The notes: generated by a model not told the origin, from the letters alone. DNA of 64,000 bases from Ganoderma boninense (GCA_002900995.3 CM035306.1:3444100-3508099), one strand, 5' to 3'; shown: positions 36,923 to 48,971, counted from the stretch's first letter. Numbers and translations are program-made.

Positions 36923-37600
36923 CTAGAACTTGCCTTCCGACCAACGTCTCGTATGCGACGCCATCTCCACTGCGGCCGAAGCCCAGTCCTCTCCATGGTT
37001 ATGGCCCTTCGTCTCTCCACGGCCAATCCCCGCACGCTCCAAGGCCTGGTCGTCCGTAAGCGCGGTGAGTACACCGAAGATGACGGGGACGCCGGTGTCG
37101 AGCTGGACACGCATGAGTGCGTGCGAGACGGACTCGCAGATGTACTCGAAGTGCATTGTGGAGCCCTTGATGAGAACGCCGATGGCGATGACTGCATCGA
37201 ACGGCTGGTGCGGCATCGAAGCCGTGACGGGTGCGGGCGTTGCGGACCGCGAGTTCGGGTTGAGCGAAGTCAGGCCACCAAGAAGGTCGGTCGCCGTCGC
37301 GCCGGCCTGGACATGGGAACCGGCAATGACCCTAGGATGGGTGAGTGAGCTTCGGACTCGGACATGATTCTCGAGCTTGACGCACTTTTGGCAAGCCAGA
37401 GGCAGCTCAAAACTCCCTGGAACAGACTGCACGACGATGTTACTGTCCTTGACTCCGGTTGCCTTGAGTTTGGCGATGGTACCGGCGACAAGGGCGTCAA
37501 TGACAGACTTGTTCCATCGCGAGTGCACGATGGCGACGCGTAAGGGCGAACCGTCGAGTTTCGAGGGAGGAGGAGCAGGCCCTTTGATAGAGTCGGACAT
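36923..37600 (-). CDS. RIB4: 6,7-dimethyl-8-ribityllumazine synthase
   Basis: Penultimate step of riboflavin synthesis: condenses 5-amino-6-ribitylaminouracil with dihydroxybutanone phosphate. Starts MSDSIKGPAPPPSKLDGSPL; conserved RVAIVHSRWNKSVIDAL, VQSVPGSFELPLACQK and GVLIKGSTMHFEYICESVSH, with the catalytic His in the last block, then GVPVIFGVLTALTDDQALERAG. The frame runs uninterrupted to the stop at 36923-36925. Between ACQK and FDAVIAIG there are about 55 residues absent from short yeast homologues; this is either a fungal insertion or a retained-frame intron (a GTCCGAG...CCTAG candidate lies within). Divergent from the Srp40-like gene. Confidence 0.93.
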   Translation of the reverse strand: MSDSIKGPAPPPSKLDGSPLRVAIVHSRWNKSVIDALVAGTIAKLKATGVKDSNIVVQSVPGSFELPLACQKCVKLENHVRVRSSLTHPRVIAGSHVQAGATATDLLGGLTSLNPNSRSATPAPVTASMPHQPFDAVIAIGVLIKGSTMHFEYICESVSHALMRVQLDTGVPVIFGVLTALTDDQALERAGIGRGETKGHNHGEDWASAAVEMASHTRRWSEGKF

Positions 37601-37810
37601 CGTCGTGGTGTTATGCAAAGCCAGTGCGTGCGCGCTCTCGGAGCTGCTCCCCGTTGCAGACCACCATCCCCGGGCCGGTTTGGGGTGAGGCAGAAATTTC
37701 AGGTGCTCTCCGCCCTTCCCTAACCATCTTCATTGTGCTCGACCTCCTCTCGCTGTCTGCTTCCGTCACAATCTTGTGGGCTTGTGTGCTTTTTAGGTCG
37801 CTTTCTTAGG

Positions 37811-39442
37811 ATGGCTGTCCAGCCGGGAGACGGAAATCTCGCCTGTATGCACGTTTCATCTGAGCTTGCGTTCGACCGGACTCATCGAGGCAACTGTATA
37901 CAGCTACCTATGCATACATTTACGCATTCCTTGTCAAGAAGGAGCACAGAAAAGCCGCAGACAGTCTAAAGAGGGCCGTAAAGGACGTTGTTGTGCTGAA
38001 AGATGGAGTGGAGGCAGAGGGGCCCTCATTAGAGCGGATTATCAAGGAGTGGAAAGAGCTGAAGGAGAAGGCTACAAGGGATGCTGGGTGCGTGCTGTAG
38101 TTATGCACACGACCTAACGTTCGTTCATCCAAAGCTATCAACCAGTGACAGCTCGGACTCGGACTCGGACTCTGAGGAATCTGAATGTAGGACAATATCT
38201 CTCTCTCCCCGTGAAAGCCTATATTTACCCCCATGGGTGTTAGCTTCGTCAGAAGAGTCGAGTTCGAGCTCGGACTCTTCAGATCCCGATTCGAGCGATG
38301 ATTCAGACTCCTCTGACTCTTCAGATTCCGATTCTAGTGATTCAGACTCATGTGAGTATGCTCGCCGTGTCTCGAACCCACTCTGAGACCTAACAGGACA
38401 CGCCTACGTTGGACTAGCCTCTTCATCGTCCTCCATGCCTGGTTCAAAGGCGAAGGTGAAATCAAGTAGGTTGATCGCCCTCGTATCCGCGCCCGTTTCC
38501 TGAACATGTATCAGAAGCGATGAAAACAGCCCCCGCAAAAGTTGCGCCGAATGCCCCTGCAAAAGCGAAGGTCGCCCCAACAAAAGCAGCCAAAGCAAAG
38601 TCTCCATCGCCTGAAACGTCAACGAAAACGCTATCCACGGACGATGCCGAGTCCTCCGAGTCTTCGTCTAGTGAAAGTGATAGCACCAGTAGCGACGAGG
38701 ATGACGAGAAGGAGGTAAAGCCCAAGGCGAAGGTCGCAGAGAAGAAGGCCAAGGAGTCTGACTCTTCAGATTCCTCCAGCTCAGACTCCTCCGAGGACTC
38801 GGACTCGGACTCGGACTCAGACTCAGACTCGAGCTCTGAATCCGAGTCTGATTCCGACTCTTCATCCGACGAATCGGTGAAGGCTTCAGCAGCCAAGAAG
38901 CCCGAACACCCCGCCAAGGAGGAAGTCTCTGTGACCAAGAAACGGAGAACGGACGAGGAAGGTGCCTCGGTGGCAACCGCTGTCGTTTCCAACGCCATAA
39001 CTCCCAGTGGAAGCACGACGCCGAAGCCTGGCGGTAATGGCAAGGGCAACGGCGACGGTAACGGGAAGAAGCCAAGGAAGAGCAACACGCCATTCCAAAG
39101 GATTAAGGTTGACCAGATCACCTTCGCAGATGAGCGATTGAGGGATAACCGTTTCGACGCGAGGGTCAGCACATTTTGTTGCCTGTGTCAGTTGGTGAAA
39201 CGTAACGTTGAATGTTCGTTTGGGGCTTGCAGGGTGGTGGCGAAGGGGATTATGGTGCGCGGGCTTCTCGAGACCTGATCGTCACTCGCGGTGCTGGGTT
39301 CCGGAAGGAGAAGAACAAGAAAAAGCGCGGGAGCTACAAGGGAGGGGAGATTACGGCGCGTTGTCATTGTGTCTTGCATCCATTGCTGGTGGATCTGACC
39401 ATCCCGCAGATGCAAAGCTTCAGCATCAAATTCGCGGATTAG
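37811..39442 (+). CDS. Srp40/Nopp140-like nucleolar chaperone
   Basis: Nucleolar phosphoprotein family that chaperones snoRNPs. The short first exon MAVQPGDGNLA joins to STYAYIYAFLVKKEHRKAAD, a LisH-like N-terminus, then KEWKELKEKATRDAG. The centre is a set of Ser/Asp/Glu blocks (CK2-type acidic serine tracts) separated by Lys/Pro/Ala-rich stretches. The C-terminus has the family's SRP40_C block: NTPFQRIKVDQITFADERL, then RDLIVTRGAGFRKEKNKKKRG and YKGGEIT...MQSFSIKFAD. A last small intron before MQSFSIKFAD is likely, although the unspliced frame is also open. The long serine-rich reading on the opposite strand is a shadow. Confidence 0.88.
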
Positions 39443-39550
39443 ATGGATTGAACTCTGCCGTCATCCTGGACAGCGTCTGCTCTATACGGCGTATCTGGTC
39501 AAGTATTATTCTATTACCCTCAAGCAATACATGCTAGAGACTTCGCTATG

Positions 39551-41584
39551 CTATATTGCGTCTAACGACCGTATGAAATCCATGGCTATCCACCGCTGGA
39601 ACTTCACAGGCCTTTTCTGGGTATCACTCCACCCGTGGATGTACCACAAGTACTTCCCGATGCACCTCCGCGTAGTCTTATTCCCAACCAGGATAACCCG
39701 TGGCAGTGCCCACTTCCCATCAGGTTCGATCAGAACCCTAGCCCGCCTTTTGACCAGTTCCTCCTCGACCGTCCGCGGTAACAGGTTCAGTGTAAAGGTC
39801 ATAGCGAACCTGTGGTCGTAAAGTACCTGCACCTTGTCACGATTCCGTAGTGCATTCATGACCATGTCCGTGACGTCCATGACGCCTTCCGTTCCAGCTT
39901 CGCCGCCCTGGAATCGGTAGTGCGGCTCTCGCGCAAGGATCCAACCCGCGAGCTCGCCCTCCTTCACAGGCCGCAGCCGGATGGTGTTTTCCTTTCCTGG
40001 GAGGATGGCGACTGGAGTGGCGACCACGCCCGCTCCTGCAGTAAACGTTTGTCGTTCGTCCTGGGTTTCGGTAGCTTCCCCATTGTCGCTACCATCATTT
40101 TCGTCATGGGACAGGCTGGCACCATCATTTTCGTCATGGGACAGGCTGGCACCATCACTCTCGCCATCACTTTCAGGCTTAGAGTCGGGGGATGGCCAGA
40201 GTTTTTGCGCGATACGTTCGAAGGCCTCACGTTCGCCACTGGCTTCGGCCCAGATAGAGCCCCAAGGTCCGTGCGAGATGTAGCGGAGGCAGCGCCGAAT
40301 AAGCGAGATGCGGACCTCGGGTGTTGTTGCCAGAGCGAGGTCGGGTTCGGTGAGGAGGAGCGTGGACGGGGGTGAGGGACGGCGGGCCTTCGCGAGGATG
40401 GTCGTGACTGGCACAGTATTTGCAAATTAGGCTTCCGTTAATGAGACAGAGAGAGGCATACCTTGTGTCTCGACCTCCTCAAGCCGGTTAGAGAAGAGTC
40501 TAACTGCATCTCTTAGTTGTTCAGAGGGAGGTGAGTTGGGTACCAAGGCTCGTAGCTTCATGATGTAAGGCGTAGCGTCAAAGCTTGCTTGCGAAGACGT
40601 GGCTGCTTCCGCAGATCCTTGCTGCTGCACAAATGTTTGTCCTTGAGAAGGTGTATCACACGTGTATAAGATTCACTGCAACACTCACCTCGCTCGACAA
40701 TGTGTGGCGAATAGCATTTCGAACTGTAAGATCAGGCTGGAAATTCGTAGGATCATTGACATAATCGAGCTTGTTCGCCTCGCAAGTCGCCAAAATCCTA
40801 TCCTAGAACCTCCGAGGTTACTTCCCACATCTGTTGGAGACTACTACTCTTCTGACTTACTTTTGGGACCTGCAGAAATGGTCGAACAATCCAACTCTGC
40901 ATGCCTTCAATGCCGAATTGGTACAAATCACGATCCTTACGCCCCATCCCCCATCGGCGGACGGGCCGCATGCCCGCGAGGCCGTGGTTACTGCTACCCT
41001 GGGACATGCGCATGATGGCAGTCTCGACCTGGTCGTCAGCGTGGTGAGCAAAAGCCATCGCGTTGGCGCCCGTTTTACGCATAGCCGAGAACAACAAATT
41101 GTATCTGGCCTCACGGATCAGCCCCTCCCGGCCTGGTGAACCGTCCTCGGGTCGCTCCGGGAAGGGAGAGGTTCCCCAAGGGATCGTCTGGACAACGGAG
41201 GGCGCGCCGAAGCGTTCTGCCGTGCTGGTCGCAGTCCGTTCCATGGCACTCGCAGCAGCCTGGAGGCCATGATTTACGTGGACGGAGTGCACCTAGAGCG
41301 CGAACAGTTCAGCAAACGACCGTTGTCCTGGCTTGTTGCAAAATGCAGACTTGCCGTACGAATCGGCGGATGGTCGCCCAGCTGACAGGTGGTGGCCAGC
41401 AGGAACAACAAAGCGGTAGAGTCGGGACCGCCAGAGTTAGCTACAGCTGTGGAAACCGTCAGGCTTCTCATTGCTAGAAGGTGACTGTGGACAAACCTAT
41501 ACTTGGACGCCAGCCAGTGGGCGGGATGCATCGCTGGAGGTGATACAAGAACTCTGGGGGCGTGATTGGGGGGATGAGACGCAT
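39551..41584 (-). CDS. tRNA(Ile)-lysidine synthase-like PP-loop ATPase
   Basis: PP-loop ATPase of the TilS family, which in bacteria and organelles converts the wobble C of tRNA-Ile(CAU) to lysidine; probably mitochondrial. Exon 1 is [19 protein letters not shown]...WRP; a 56-nt intron (41447-41502) leads to [17 protein letters not shown] with the SGGPDS PP-loop. [20 protein letters not shown] follows after a GC-AG intron. [20 protein letters not shown] and [18 protein letters not shown] are family signatures. The C-terminal half (FERIAQKLW to FIRSLDAI) is less conserved and contains an acidic insertion with a duplicated 10-residue unit. Stop 39551-39553. Divergent from the YTH gene over 312 bp. 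Confidence 0.9.
40091..40150. repeat. Perfect 30-bp tandem duplication inside the TilS-like gene
   Basis: Two identical 30-bp units, 40091-40120 and 40121-40150, encode the repeated [14 protein letters not shown] segment in the acidic insertion of the TilS-like protein. The frame is preserved. Confidence 0.92.
41293..41354 (-). other. GC-AG intron in TilS-like gene
   Basis: On the minus strand the exon ends CGTACG, the intron opens GCAAGT, the strongest GC-donor context, and ends CGCTCTAG before GTGCACTCCGTCCACG. Removing 62 nt gives [14 protein letters not shown], the expected family sequence. Confidence 0.8.
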
Positions 41585-41896
41585 GGCCACGGACTTGAGT
41601 GAGTGAATTGTGGAGAGAGATGCGACGAGGGCGGTGTTGTCATAGCAGGGCTGTTTCCATGGCTGGTGGGCTGGAGGACGGACTCTGGAGCTGGCGAGGC
41701 GACAGGACGGCCGCGGAGTCGGGGCACGTGTGAGTCGGTATGGGGCCGGGGCATCACCGGGCGGCGGCGGAGGCCGAGAAGTGCAAGAGGCGAGGGGTGC
41801 GGAGAGTTCAAGTTGGCTGCAGATTGTCGCCAGATTCCATCTCTCCTTCTCTCCTTGCTCTTCTTGCTCTTCTTCCTTCGCCTCTCCTTACCAGCC
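41585..41896. promoter_or_regulatory. Bidirectional promoter, TilS-like / YTH
   Basis: 312 bp between opposite starts. A long pyrimidine tract (about 41836-41890, CTCCTTCTCTCC-like) immediately precedes the YTH start, as in many fungal leaders. No TATA box seen. Confidence 0.45.
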
Positions 41897-44714
41897 ATGT
41901 CCTCCCAGTCCGGGAACCCCATCTCCCCGCCCCCCGGCTCTACCAGCAACGCAACTGCTGGCGGCGTTCGCAGGCATCACACCATCTCCGCCTCCTCCCG
42001 TACAGCACGCCCCACCTCCAAAATCGCGCTTGGCGAACTCGACGATCCACAGGCAGAGCAGTTGTGGAATGACGACGAGCCCGTAGATCAGGACTGGGTC
42101 GGTGGCATTGGAGCTGTAGGCGAGAAGTCCTCTCTTCACAGGCAGGCATCCTTGCCGACTAGATATCATCGTGGTGAGTCTTGCGCTTTGTGTGGTCCCT
42201 CTCTTCTGTTTCATACGTGCCGTGTCCCATGCACGGGCACAATCCATATGCTGATTGAGCTACCCAGCATTCGGTGGTCCGGGGGGCCGGCAGCCAGGTT
42301 CCCATACCCCCCGCACCTTGAACAGTCTCTCCGCCATCGCTGGGCACGAAGGCGACGAAGAAGAATGGGAACGCCAGATGCGAGACCTCCAGAACGAGGA
42401 GGAGGTACGATGCCTTTCCCCGCAGCACTCTACCGTCGCTCAGGATTTCCACAGCATCCGGCCATGTCCGTTTCCGACCACGGCCACGGCGTTGCGGATT
42501 CCTCGGCCTCTGCTTCGCCGTTGTCCCCCCACTTTGCTCACGGCCCTTCCCCACCGCCTGGCTCAGCCGGCGCAGGTGGAGTACGCAGACATCAAAGTCT
42601 CAACTATCCCACAACCACCCCAGGGGTTCGGCGACTGGCTTCTGGTCTGAAACGTGCCGGCACCCTCCAGGTTGGCGCGAAGGGATCTCCAGTGCCGTAC
42701 TCGGGCGCACAGAGTCCCAGCCCAACAAACGCAGATGAGGAGTATGATGACGAAGCGGCGCGTGCTGCAGATGAGGAGTCATACTTCGCCCTTCAGAACC
42801 AGCAGCAAGCAAGCAACTATCCTGGGAGCCCCATCGGCCGTTCTTCCCCATGGAGCACCCCGGGTGGAGAGTGGCGAGCTCAGATGGGCGGCAATGGCGG
42901 GTCCTACAACAGTGCGGGTAACAACGCGGGCATCGACGATGTGTCGCGTGCGCTCTCTGCCCTCGAGATCAACCAGCAATACGGGAACGTGCAACAAGGC
43001 CAGTCGGCTCACCCTCCACGATTCAACCCGTCGCACCCGCCCCCTGTTCAGGCTCCCGGTATGCGCACTGGCAACGGAAACGGGTCGAGGAAACTTCAGC
43101 TCGTTACCGATCTGAACGGCCGCGACGGGCAGGCAGTCCAGAGCGCGTCGGCATACGTTCCTCCCATCGGTCACCCCGGTCAGGGCGGTCAGCAGCCCAC
43201 CGAGCAACACCAAGGCCAGCCGCCGCACCAGAGAGACCGCGCATTCACAGCGTCCGGCACGCCCTGGGAACAAAAGGAGCGTCTTGTTGTTGGACGTACG
43301 TCGAACCCCAGCCTCGCGTCCCTCTATCAGCAGGGCAAACTTGAAGGGAACGGTCAAAACGTTCCCAGCGTTCCGTCCATCCCCGCCCAGTACCTGAACC
43401 AAGGGCAAGCTCCACGTCTGGGTGTCTCCGGCTCCTCTGGCAATGTCGCCAGCCAAGGCGGTCCGGCTCAGGGAGGCAGCCCTGGTCAGGGAAACCAGAG
43501 CGGAGGAGTCGAAAACTTCCTCGGCTCCCCTATCGATGTCCCTACCCTCATCGCGACCAAGGGCTATAACCCAGTCGACTTCGATACGCGGCCCGCTTTC
43601 GTGAGTATTTTCTTAGACTTATGCCGTGATTTACGTGGTCTGAGTTTTGCCGTAGGCGCGGTTCTTCGTCATTAAATCGTACACGGAGGATGACGTTCAC
43701 AAGTCCCTCAAGTACGAGATCTGGAGCTCGACAGATCCCGGAAACAAGCGTCTCGACAAGGCGTTCAAGGAGACTGCGGGGCGTGGTCCTATCTACTTGT
43801 TCTTCAGCGTCAATGCAAGGTTCGTATGTCTCGTCAGCAGACAGGGAGTTCTATCTAACCAAAGTGCTATTTCTGTAGCGGTCACTTCTGCGGCATGGCT
43901 GAGATGCTGACTCCGGTAGGTCTGTGCAGTGTCGACGGAGGAATGATAATGCTGAAATTCCATGGTTTCAGGTTGACTACACACGGAGTAGTACGGTGTG
44001 GGCTTCGGACAAGTGGAAGGGTGTCTTCAAGGTGCGATGGATCTTTGTTCGAGACATCCCAAACGCCAGCCTTCGCCACATCCGCCTGAAGTACGTCATC
44101 TTGCACGCTCCATATAAAATATGATATTGATCGGCGTACAGCAATACGCAAGAACGCAAACCTGTAACGAATTCTCGTGATACGCAGGAATTGCTGCCGG
44201 ACGCTGGTCAAGAGATGCTGCGCATCTTCCACACTCACCCTGCCAGGACTTCTCTGTTGCAAGACTTCGCGTTCTATGAGGTCTGTGTAGCTCTTCGGTT
44301 GTCTCGTGTTTGAGACTCATGCTCCTGTAGCTTCAAGCTATGCAGAAGGCGCAGACGCAAGTACTCAGCCAGGGAGCATCATCTCCAGCTCAAACTCCCA
44401 TGGGTGTTCAGACCCCAGGTAGCCAAGGTCAGGGTGGCGTCTCTCCAACATCCACTGGCCAACACCCATTCGCCATGGCCAACCCTACAGCTCTAGCATA
44501 CGCCGCCCAGCAAATGGGTCTGCCGCAAATGAACATGAACATGGGCATGGGTATGGGCATGCAGATGAACCCGATGCTTCAGATGCAGATGAACATGGCT
44601 CAACCCTTCGCAAACCCCCACGCGATGCAGAGCGTCATGCGCAACCCCAGTCCCGGTCCGATGCCTGTTGGCTCGCAGAACTTCATGAACCTCGGCGGTA
44701 TGCCAGGGTTCTGA
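41897..44714 (+). CDS. YTH-domain RNA-binding protein (YTHDF-type m6A reader)
   Basis: Cytoplasmic-type reader of N6-methyladenosine in mRNA. Starts [20 protein letters not shown] long disordered N-terminal part rich in Pro, Gly, Gln and Ser (to about 43540) resembles YTHDF proteins. The YTH domain (about 43600-44290) shows [74 protein letters not shown] and [20 protein letters not shown]. The aromatic-cage tryptophans of EIWSST and DKWKG are present. The C-terminus is a Met/Asn/Gln-rich tail with Met-Gly/Met-Asn repeats, ending MPGF; stop 44712-44714. About six short introns. Confidence 0.95.
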
Positions 44715-45806
44715 GGCTTCTGATCGTGTCTTCATCCCATCCCTTGCCTCCAACATCCGCAGACTTTGGTAACGTACTCCCTCTACCTCATCCCGGACGC
44801 ACGCAAGAACAAGAATACATCGCACATTCCGATCTTGAATATAGAATTCGCTCGAACCGTCAATCCCCATGGACGGACGGAAACCGGTACATATGTGCAC
44901 TAATGTCCCTGTTTTCCATTCGCTTCTACCCTCTCTTTGCCTTCTATGTTTCCTCCTCTCTTGCACACTCTCGTCACCCTCTGTATTATTACAAAGTCTC
45001 GTCCGTCCGCAGCGCTCGTCGTTCTTCTACAGTTACCATAATGACCGTTACGCCCTCTGCGCTGCCCTGTTCCCATATGGTATGCACACCCTTACGCTGA
45101 ATTCTGAACTCCCAGAGCGGCCACCTCCCACTCGATCATCGCAATCTTTGGCACTCGGGCCAAACGGTGGGGTCGGTCCACAGTCCTCGAGTTCCACATT
45201 CCTTCAATGTGTTTCCCTGCTCTTATCTCTATCCTGCCCGCTCCCGAAGCCCCCTCTCTCCTTCTCTTCGTTCTTCCAGCCTCGATGGTGTTCCCGAGTT
45301 CGAATGTTTTCTATAGTACGTACGCTACGCTACTTGCATTTCGCCGACAGCAGCGCGGTACCACACACGGGACGATGAATCAGAACGGACGTGGACTATC
45401 GAACGTGTTCGCATGTATTTGTGTCCCGTACATACGCACCTGTAGTTCTTGGTTCGTTTCGCAATCATCATACCGACGTCTGACCTGCCTGCCGAGTGCT
45501 CGTCTGCTTCGAATTGTGCGTTGTGAGATCGCGATCGAATGTCTGGTCGCGCAGGGCTGCGGTCCGCGACTCGATCGCGGCGTCTGCAGGGACGTCAACG
45601 ATGATCGACAGCGCCTGCGTGACCGCGTCGCGTCGCGCGCATGCTTTGCGGGGTGTGCTGCGGCATGGTTCGCGAAGCGTGGGTAAGACGCCCACTGCCA
45701 GGCATCCCTTGACCCGCCATGCGTCGCGCTTCTTCCCCACTCCGTCCTCAATCCGTCCTCCACCACGGCGAGGTCTCCTGCTCACATATATGCTCGGCTC
45801 AATATC
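44715..45806. other. 1.1-kb intergenic region
   Basis: YTH 3' region and the leader of the next gene. Open frames on both strands (for example 45380-45766 minus, 45496-45990 plus) are GC-driven and lack domains. No repeat or RNA gene seen. Confidence 0.45.
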
Positions 45807-47637
45807 ATGGAGCCCGTCAAATACTTTCAGATTGGAGGCTTTAGAGCGCATATTCAATGGAGCAACTGGTGAGCGGGTCCGTGATCCTCGCGGGTGTTCT
45901 CCGCGACTAACGCGCCGACTCGGGCAGGAACAGACAGTCCAGCAACGAAGTCCTCATAGACTCTCTGATGAGGCTGTTCGAAGATGGTGATGATCTGGTC
46001 CTTGGTATGGCTTAGCTTGTGCACTAGAAACCATGCGGTTGTTCACGCATACGCATTGCTCTCAGGCATCCGGCCAAACGGCGCTTCGTACCTGCTCCTC
46101 CCAGTCGATCGCTTCGACGCTCGCTTTGGGCAGCGCCCACGAGACCGTCCAAGGAACGCGCACGACTTCGAGTCGCTCTCGCCGATCCAGTTTGGCAGCA
46201 AGGAGGCTATCGTCGACAAGCTGTCTACGTACGTCAGTAACAAGAAGAACAGAGATGGCCACCCTCGCGATCGCAGCAAGGCGAACACGGAGTATACTTC
46301 CGGCGGGGATGGTCTGAGTGATCGCGGGGAAGAACGGTCGTGCTTCGAACACCAGAGGTATGGTCACTCATTCGAGCATAGTTTGTGACGCCAGCTGATG
46401 TTCTGCTCCCGTCAGACTTCTGTATCGCCTGCTGCAGAAGGCCATAAGACGCGACAGAGATTTCGCTGTTTCCCTGCCTCCATGGTTCTACGACATCCAA
46501 ATCTACTCCTTCGCGTTCAATCTGTGGTTTAGCGATACCCGTGCGTTAGACGAGCGGTTGGCGAACCCCAAAGTCCTTGACGTTGGCTGGACCGAGTTTG
46601 ACGCACCGACGGACTCTGACGACCTGAAGGCGTTATCCACGACCCATTTGATTGTCGAGGAAGAACGGTTCTTGGGCAATCCGGGGAAGACTCGATTGGT
46701 AAATCGGACCGTTGCCAGAAAGCTCGCAGAGTCTGAACTATTTGTTAGACCCTCCCAGATATCACGCAGGCTATGCCTCGAGACTCGATTGCGACATTGC
46801 TCCAGAACGTATTTCCTTCTCAACAGAGCAATGGAGCTAGCATGCCAAAGCTACTGCTCGTCCATGACATAAAGACAACGATGGCTGTTCTCCGTGCGTT
46901 CGGAGTAGACACCTCAACGTGGGTGGTTGGCATCAAGCAGCTGCTTTACAGTTCAGCTGCTAGCAACGATTCGAGAAGAGTCAGCCAGTACGACGTTCAT
47001 TTAGGACGTCGTGACCGCGCCTCATACGGCAAACTCCCCAGGGAACGATCTCGTTCTCCGCGCAGACAACCTGCGGATGAACGCCATGTTCGTCCGCGGT
47101 CTCCGCCAACGCGGCGCGTTGAGGCACCGCCGGTGTACATAGTTGATGTACGTGCTATGTACGGGTTTCTAATGCGGGTCGCTCCGGGGCACGACCAGTC
47201 GGTCCTGTTGAATGCCAAAGCACTTCGCGTGCAAGACACTGCCCTGCAGAGAGGCGAAGACGATCAAGTCATCTACCAGGACATCGACCCCAAGCAATGG
47301 TGTGCGGGAAGAGAGAGCAGGCGCGTGCAAATTTCAGTCAAATATGTAGAATGGAATGTGCTTACGGATGTGGTTGGGGAATAGGTTGGTCGGATACATG
47401 TGGGAAGACATGGCGAACGGCGTCGCGATCGACGAACAGCGCGCCTACCGAAACGAAATCGCGAAGGAGGCTGCCGAGCTTGCACCAGCTGCAAGGTACC
47501 AGGGAAACGCGGACGACGACGATGATGTGGACCCCAACGATATCATGCAGCCCATGGCAGCTGGTTCAGGACAACCGAAGCCATCGAAACCCTATGGCTT
47601 GTACGATTCTGAAGATGAAGACGACGACTACTGTTAG
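45807..47637 (+). CDS. Gfd2/YDR514C-like RNase H-fold (DEDD-type) protein
   Basis: Probable member of the Gfd2/YDR514C C-terminal-domain family, an RNase H-like fold related to 3'-5' exonucleases; activity unproven. Starts MEPVKYFQIGGFRAHIQWSN, a fungal N-terminal block. The RNase H-like part begins NPKVLDVGWTEFD (acidic residue 1), then THLIVEEERFLGN; a 50-nt intron (about 46700-46749) joins TRL to TLPDITQAMPRD. LLLVHDIKTTMAVLRAFGVD gives the second acidic position and VYIVDVRAMYGFL with VLLNAKALRVQD the third region. A Ser/Arg-rich insertion (GKLPRERSRSPRRQ) interrupts the domain. Splicing a GC-AG intron (47321-47384) yields ESRLVGYMWEDMANGVAI. The acidic tail ends YDSEDEDDDYC. Confidence 0.72.
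47321..47384 (+). other. Probable GC-AG intron in the Gfd2-like gene
   Basis: The exon ends GAGAGCAG, the intron opens GCGCGT and ends GGGGAATAG before GTTGGTCGG. Removing 64 nt gives ESRLVGYMWEDM in frame; the unspliced reading ends at a stop within the segment. The donor context is weaker than the other two GC introns. Confidence 0.55.
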
Positions 47638-48101
47638 CTTCAAGTTGTTGTAGGATGTCCGTGGCTGCCTCGCGGACCATTGCAACGTCTATGGGCTGTA
47701 TGCCTGGACACTTTAGTGGTAGGGTCTGTATTTCAGTAATGACAGTCCATGTAAACGGTGCCATCAAAACGTGGCGATTCTGTATATGGCAATTGCGTGA
47801 TGCGGGACCCCAAACACCTCTTCGCGTGGGAGGATTGGATGCGCTTGTGGTTGTAGTGCACGGCTACGGCCGTGAGCCGTGGCATTCAAGTTCGACAGTT
47901 CGTTACTTAGGCGCACTTGCAAAGGTGGGCGTTGCGCTCGGTATCCGTTAGGGGGGCTTGAATGTTGGGGTTGGTGTCTTGCATGGGGCCGGTCGTGGGC
48001 GGAGGGGTCTCCGTCGGCCCCTGATTTCCCAACTTTAAGTCTCCATTGTGGTCGGTTGATGTAGACTCCATCGTATTGCACTGTTGCTCCTCTTCGAGCC
48101 T
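47638..48101. other. Intergenic region before the TRIM element
   Basis: 3' region of the Gfd2-like gene. Short open frames only; nothing else recognised. The last five bases (48097-48101, AGCCT) are the left copy of the TRIM target-site duplication. Confidence 0.5.
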
Positions 48102-48285
48102 TGTTGGAACGTGGATTTTGGGCAAGCGAGCGCTTGCTCACCGGGAGTTTCCGACGTAGGATACAGTGCAGGATTGTATGTTTTCGTACTCATCCGTTTG
48201 CCTCTGTACTATGACGACCGTACAGGACAACCGGAATCTACTCGCTTTTCGCTGTCTAGCTCGACCTCCGACGGTTTTTACAACA
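48102..48285. repeat. Left LTR of TRIM element
   Basis: 184 bp, TGTTGG...CAACA; one mismatch to the right LTR. Preceded by AGCCT. Confidence 0.93.
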
Positions 48286-48971
48286 CAAACGGATCCTAGC
48301 CAGTCTAGCCGGCTAGTAAAACATAGGGCTAAAGGAGGTCCGAGCTCGCGCCATTCCGAGCCGCCTCGACGTCGTCACGAGTCCCCGATTCACTCGTCGC
48401 TACCCGAAGCCGCCTGGCGAGGCGCACCCGATGACACTGCTTCGCTGCAGTTGTTGAAGACCGAGGAGATGCCGCTGCTGACGAGCCCCGAGAGGCTGCT
48501 GATGAGCGCGCTGAGGCACGACTTTCGAAGATAAGTCCCTGCCATTGTATTCCCCCCCGAGACGAGACCACGAGGAGCCCGAGAAGAGCTACCCGAGAAG
48601 AGACCCCCCCTCCCCCGCGATCCGACGACGATGCGACGCGATTACCCCGATCTTCGCTGATTCCCGACGAACGAGTCGAGCGAGACCCCTCCCCTCCCTT
48701 CCAGTGTCTCGACGACGACGCTGCGAGCCCAGGCGAACCCCACACAACCCTCTTTCCCGCTGATCACCGAGTCAAAGCGCACGGAGCCGCACGCGAGCGT
48801 TTGCGCAGATGATTGGTCGCTGACCATGGATGAGCGCCGGAATGCCTGTTTAGCCGAAGAAGATCCCCGAGTTGCTGCTGAGGAGTTGAAGTTTCTTTAG
48901 GTTTATGGGGGTGCGCAGACCCTTTTATTTCTGATTCTATGTTGCTCGCAACGCGCACGCTTGTGGGGGTG

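Noticed and set aside
38150..38380. Regular short repeats that might suggest a CRISPR-like array
   Set aside because: They are TCx/GAx codon repeats encoding Ser-Asp tracts, with no spacers, in a eukaryotic gene.
38462..39172. Long serine/glutamate-rich minus-strand open frame
   Set aside because: It is the antisense shadow of the Ser/Asp repeats of the Srp40-like gene, where TCC/GAC repeats read as GGA/GTC in all frames.
41603..43675. Single 690-codon plus-strand frame starting upstream of the YTH gene
   Set aside because: The frame reads through two introns of the YTH gene and starts without ATG; the spliced YTH model explains the coding signal.
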